Of a stretch of 14,906 nucleotides of DNA, positions 13,581 to 14,906 are shown piece after piece. The position numbers and the translations under genes are program-made. The stretch covers positions 1-14,906 of the forward strand of contig QFQB01000045.1 of assembly GCA_003241475.1 (NCBI GenBank), written 5' to 3'. Each line of letters opens with the position of its first letter. The stretch's first letter is position 1. Source of the DNA: Micavibrio aeruginosavorus. GTDB taxonomy: Bacteria; Pseudomonadota; Alphaproteobacteria; Micavibrionales; Micavibrionaceae. The notes under the pieces are model-generated. The model worked only from the letters and a program-made list of their open reading frames with translations. It did no database searches and was not told the origin of the DNA.

Positions 13581-14642
13581 CTAAGCCGCCAAGGATTTAC
13601 CGGCGCTACGCAGGTCTGCAAAAGCTTCGTCCATGCGTTTGACAAGGCCGCGCTCGCCCTCGCGGAGCCAGACCCGTGGGTCATATTGCTTTTTGTAGGG
13701 CTTGCCGTCTTCCGGATCAATTTGATACGCGAACGCGCGCTCGTTGCCCGCAACGTAGTTGCCCACTGAATTGGCGAAGGCGAACTGCGTGTCGGTGTCG
13801 ATGTTCATCTTGAACACACCATAACCCAAAGATTCGGTGATTTTGTCTTTTTCCGAACCCGAACCGCCGTGGAAGACGAGGTCAAGCGGGTTGTGACCAA
13901 GGCCTTTTGCCTTTGCCACCAGCTCTTGCGAATTCTTCAGGATATCGGGACGCAGCTTCACGTTACCAGGGGAGTAAACTCCATGCACGTTCCCGAACGA
14001 AGCCGCCGTCGAGAAGTGCCCGATCGGTGCCAGCGTTTCATACGCCAGCAAAACATCCTCGGGCTGCGTGTAGAGTTTCGCGTTGTCGATATCGTCCGAC
14101 CCGACGCCGTCTTCTTCGCCACCCGTCACGCCAAGCTCGATCTCGATGCTCATGCCAAGTGGCACCATGCGCTTGAGAATGCGGGCACAGGTTTCAAGGT
14201 TTTCTTCGATCGTCTCTTCGGACAAATCAACCATATGTGAGGAAAACAGCGGAAAGCCGCGCTTTTTGAAAAACTCTTCGCCGTAATCGATCATGGCGTC
14301 AACCCACGGAATTAGTTTCTTGTTTGCGTGGTCCGTGTGGAGCACAACGCAAATGCCGTAGTGCTCGGCCAGCGCATGAACGTGCAAAGCGGCAGAAACG
14401 GCGCCCAAAACTTTTGCCTGAAAGGAATCTGGCATGCCTTTGCCGGCATAGAATTCCGCGCCGCCGTTGGACAGCTGAATGATAACATCGGATTTGTTTT
14501 TGGCGGCAGATTCAAGAACTGCGTTGATTGTGTTCGTGCCAATTACATTGACGGCAGGAAGGGCGTATTGGCCTTCTTTACAAGCCTTCAAAAGCGTTTG
14601 GTACGTATCGCCCCAGACAACACCGGGTTTTAGTTTAGACAT
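13581..14642 (-). CDS. fba: class II fructose-bisphosphate aldolase
   Basis: Zinc-dependent aldolase of glycolysis/gluconeogenesis: fructose-1,6-bisphosphate to and from glyceraldehyde-3-phosphate and dihydroxyacetone phosphate. The 353-residue length and motifs fit the class IIA (E. coli FbaA) subgroup. They are LHTDHANKK with catalytic D104 and zinc ligand H105, EIELGVTGGEEDGV (167-180), NVHGVYSPGN with H220, VFHGGSGS with H258 for zinc and phosphate, and NIDTDTQ (280-286). The start is supported by AGAGGA 8 bases before the ATG. It lies just downstream of gap on the same strand, with a hairpin between, so the two glycolytic genes may be co-transcribed with partial attenuation. Nothing is missing. 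Confidence 0.96.
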   Translation of the reverse strand: MSKLKPGVVWGDTYQTLLKACKEGQYALPAVNVIGTNTINAVLESAAKNKSDVIIQLSNGGAEFYAGKGMPDSFQAKVLGAVSAALHVHALAEHYGICVVLHTDHANKKLIPWVDAMIDYGEEFFKKRGFPLFSSHMVDLSEETIEENLETCARILKRMVPLGMSIEIELGVTGGEEDGVGSDDIDNAKLYTQPEDVLLAYETLAPIGHFSTAASFGNVHGVYSPGNVKLRPDILKNSQELVAKAKGLGHNPLDLVFHGGSGSEKDKITESLGYGVFKMNIDTDTQFAFANSVGNYVAGNERAFAYQIDPEDGKPYKKQYDPRVWLREGERGLVKRMDEAFADLRSAGKSLAA

Positions 14643-14669
14643 GATCTAATTCCTCTATTGTAAGAAAGG

Positions 14670-14689
14670 ACGGGGGCTGTCGCCCCCGT
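14670..14689 (-). terminator. hairpin between gap and fba (terminator or attenuator)
   Basis: ACGGGGGC (14670-14677) and GCCCCCGT (14682-14689) form a perfect 8-bp, G/C-rich stem with a 4-base loop. On the minus strand it is followed by CCTTTCTTAC, a poor T tract. It may be a leaky terminator or an RNA stabiliser between the two genes. Confidence 0.5.
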
Positions 14690-14697
14690 TTGAAAAT

Positions 14698-14906
14698 TTA
14701 GGCAGCCTTGCTTTGCGCGGCATAGCCGACGCTGTGCATTTTCGCGGCCGTATCCAGCATGCGGTTGGAAAAACCCCACTCATTGTCATACCATGTCATG
14801 ATACGAACCAGCTTGCCGTCCACAACCTTCGTGCCTTCGTAGGAGAAAATCGAAGAATGCGGGTTGTGGTTGAAGTCTGTGGAGACGAGAGGCTCGTCAT
14901 ACGCGC
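14698..14906 (-). CDS. gap: glyceraldehyde-3-phosphate dehydrogenase, C-terminal part (runs off the window)
   Basis: The last 68 codons of a type I phosphorylating GAPDH, which oxidises glyceraldehyde-3-phosphate to 1,3-bisphosphoglycerate with NAD. The translated end shows YDEPLVSTDFNHNPHSS, then GKLVRIMTWYDNEWGFSNRM, the conserved C-terminal strand and helix of the family (WYDNEWG(Y/F)S). The stop is TAA at 14698-14700. The 5' part, with the active-site Cys and NAD-binding fold, lies beyond the right edge. No pgk gene lies between gap and fba, although gap-pgk-fba is a common order in other bacteria. Confidence 0.93.
   Translation of the reverse strand, partial: AYDEPLVSTDFNHNPHSSIFSYEGTKVVDGKLVRIMTWYDNEWGFSNRMLDTAAKMHSVGYAAQSKAA

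Noticed and set aside
12581..13642. A 353-codon open frame on the plus strand opposite qmcA and nfeD
   Set aside because: It spans two well-identified genes and the terminator, has low-complexity Phe/Gly/Arg-rich sequence and no known domain.

Overview
The window looks like chromosomal DNA of an alphaproteobacterium of moderate GC. The best evidence is the cluster of a protein-isoaspartate-methyltransferase-like gene, popZ (DUF2497) and valS. PopZ is a polar organiser essentially confined to Alphaproteobacteria, and this neighbourhood is typical of the class. A four-cysteine-less L31 protein and a qmcA-nfeD pair are compatible with that. I cannot place the genus; a Micavibrio/Rhodospirillales-like lineage is only a guess. 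Most of the content is housekeeping. There is no CRISPR array, rRNA, insertion sequence or prophage.

Layout. (1) 70-2016 (-): an A/T-richer surface-polysaccharide O-acyltransferase, directly downstream of tRNA-Asn (2069-2143). (2) 2245-5150 (-): an RNase HI-like gene, then a tight three-gene operon read right to left: ABC ATPase, FtsX/MacB-like permease with a His/Asp/Glu-rich loop, and a secreted DUF3299 protein. These three are joined by ATGA overlaps. A 15-bp palindrome resembling a Zur box lies on the predicted promoter, so I read this as a zinc- or metal-linked envelope ABC system. (3) tRNA-Cys (5231-5304). (4) 5435-10414 (+): PCMT-like methyltransferase, a family-2 glycosyltransferase where many relatives have tolC, popZ and valS, closed by a bidirectional terminator. 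(5) rpmE (-), then two tandem small RlpA-type proteins (+). (6) 11705-13531 (-): qmcA (SPFH) - nfeD - a membrane-anchored or secreted EndoU-type nuclease. (7) 13581 to the right edge (-): gap (partial), then fba.

The most notable items are: the metal-linked ABC operon with its Zur-like site and a promoter that would give an almost leaderless mRNA; an EndoU nuclease as third gene of a qmcA-nfeD operon with no adjacent immunity gene; and two places (before rnhA-like and before qmcA) where a rho-independent terminator, a possible promoter and the next start codon overlap in about 40 bp. Several hairpins overlap Shine-Dalgarno sequences, including that of valS.

All family assignments come from reading motifs in the translated sequence; no database search was run. 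Promoters and regulatory sites are pattern matches only.
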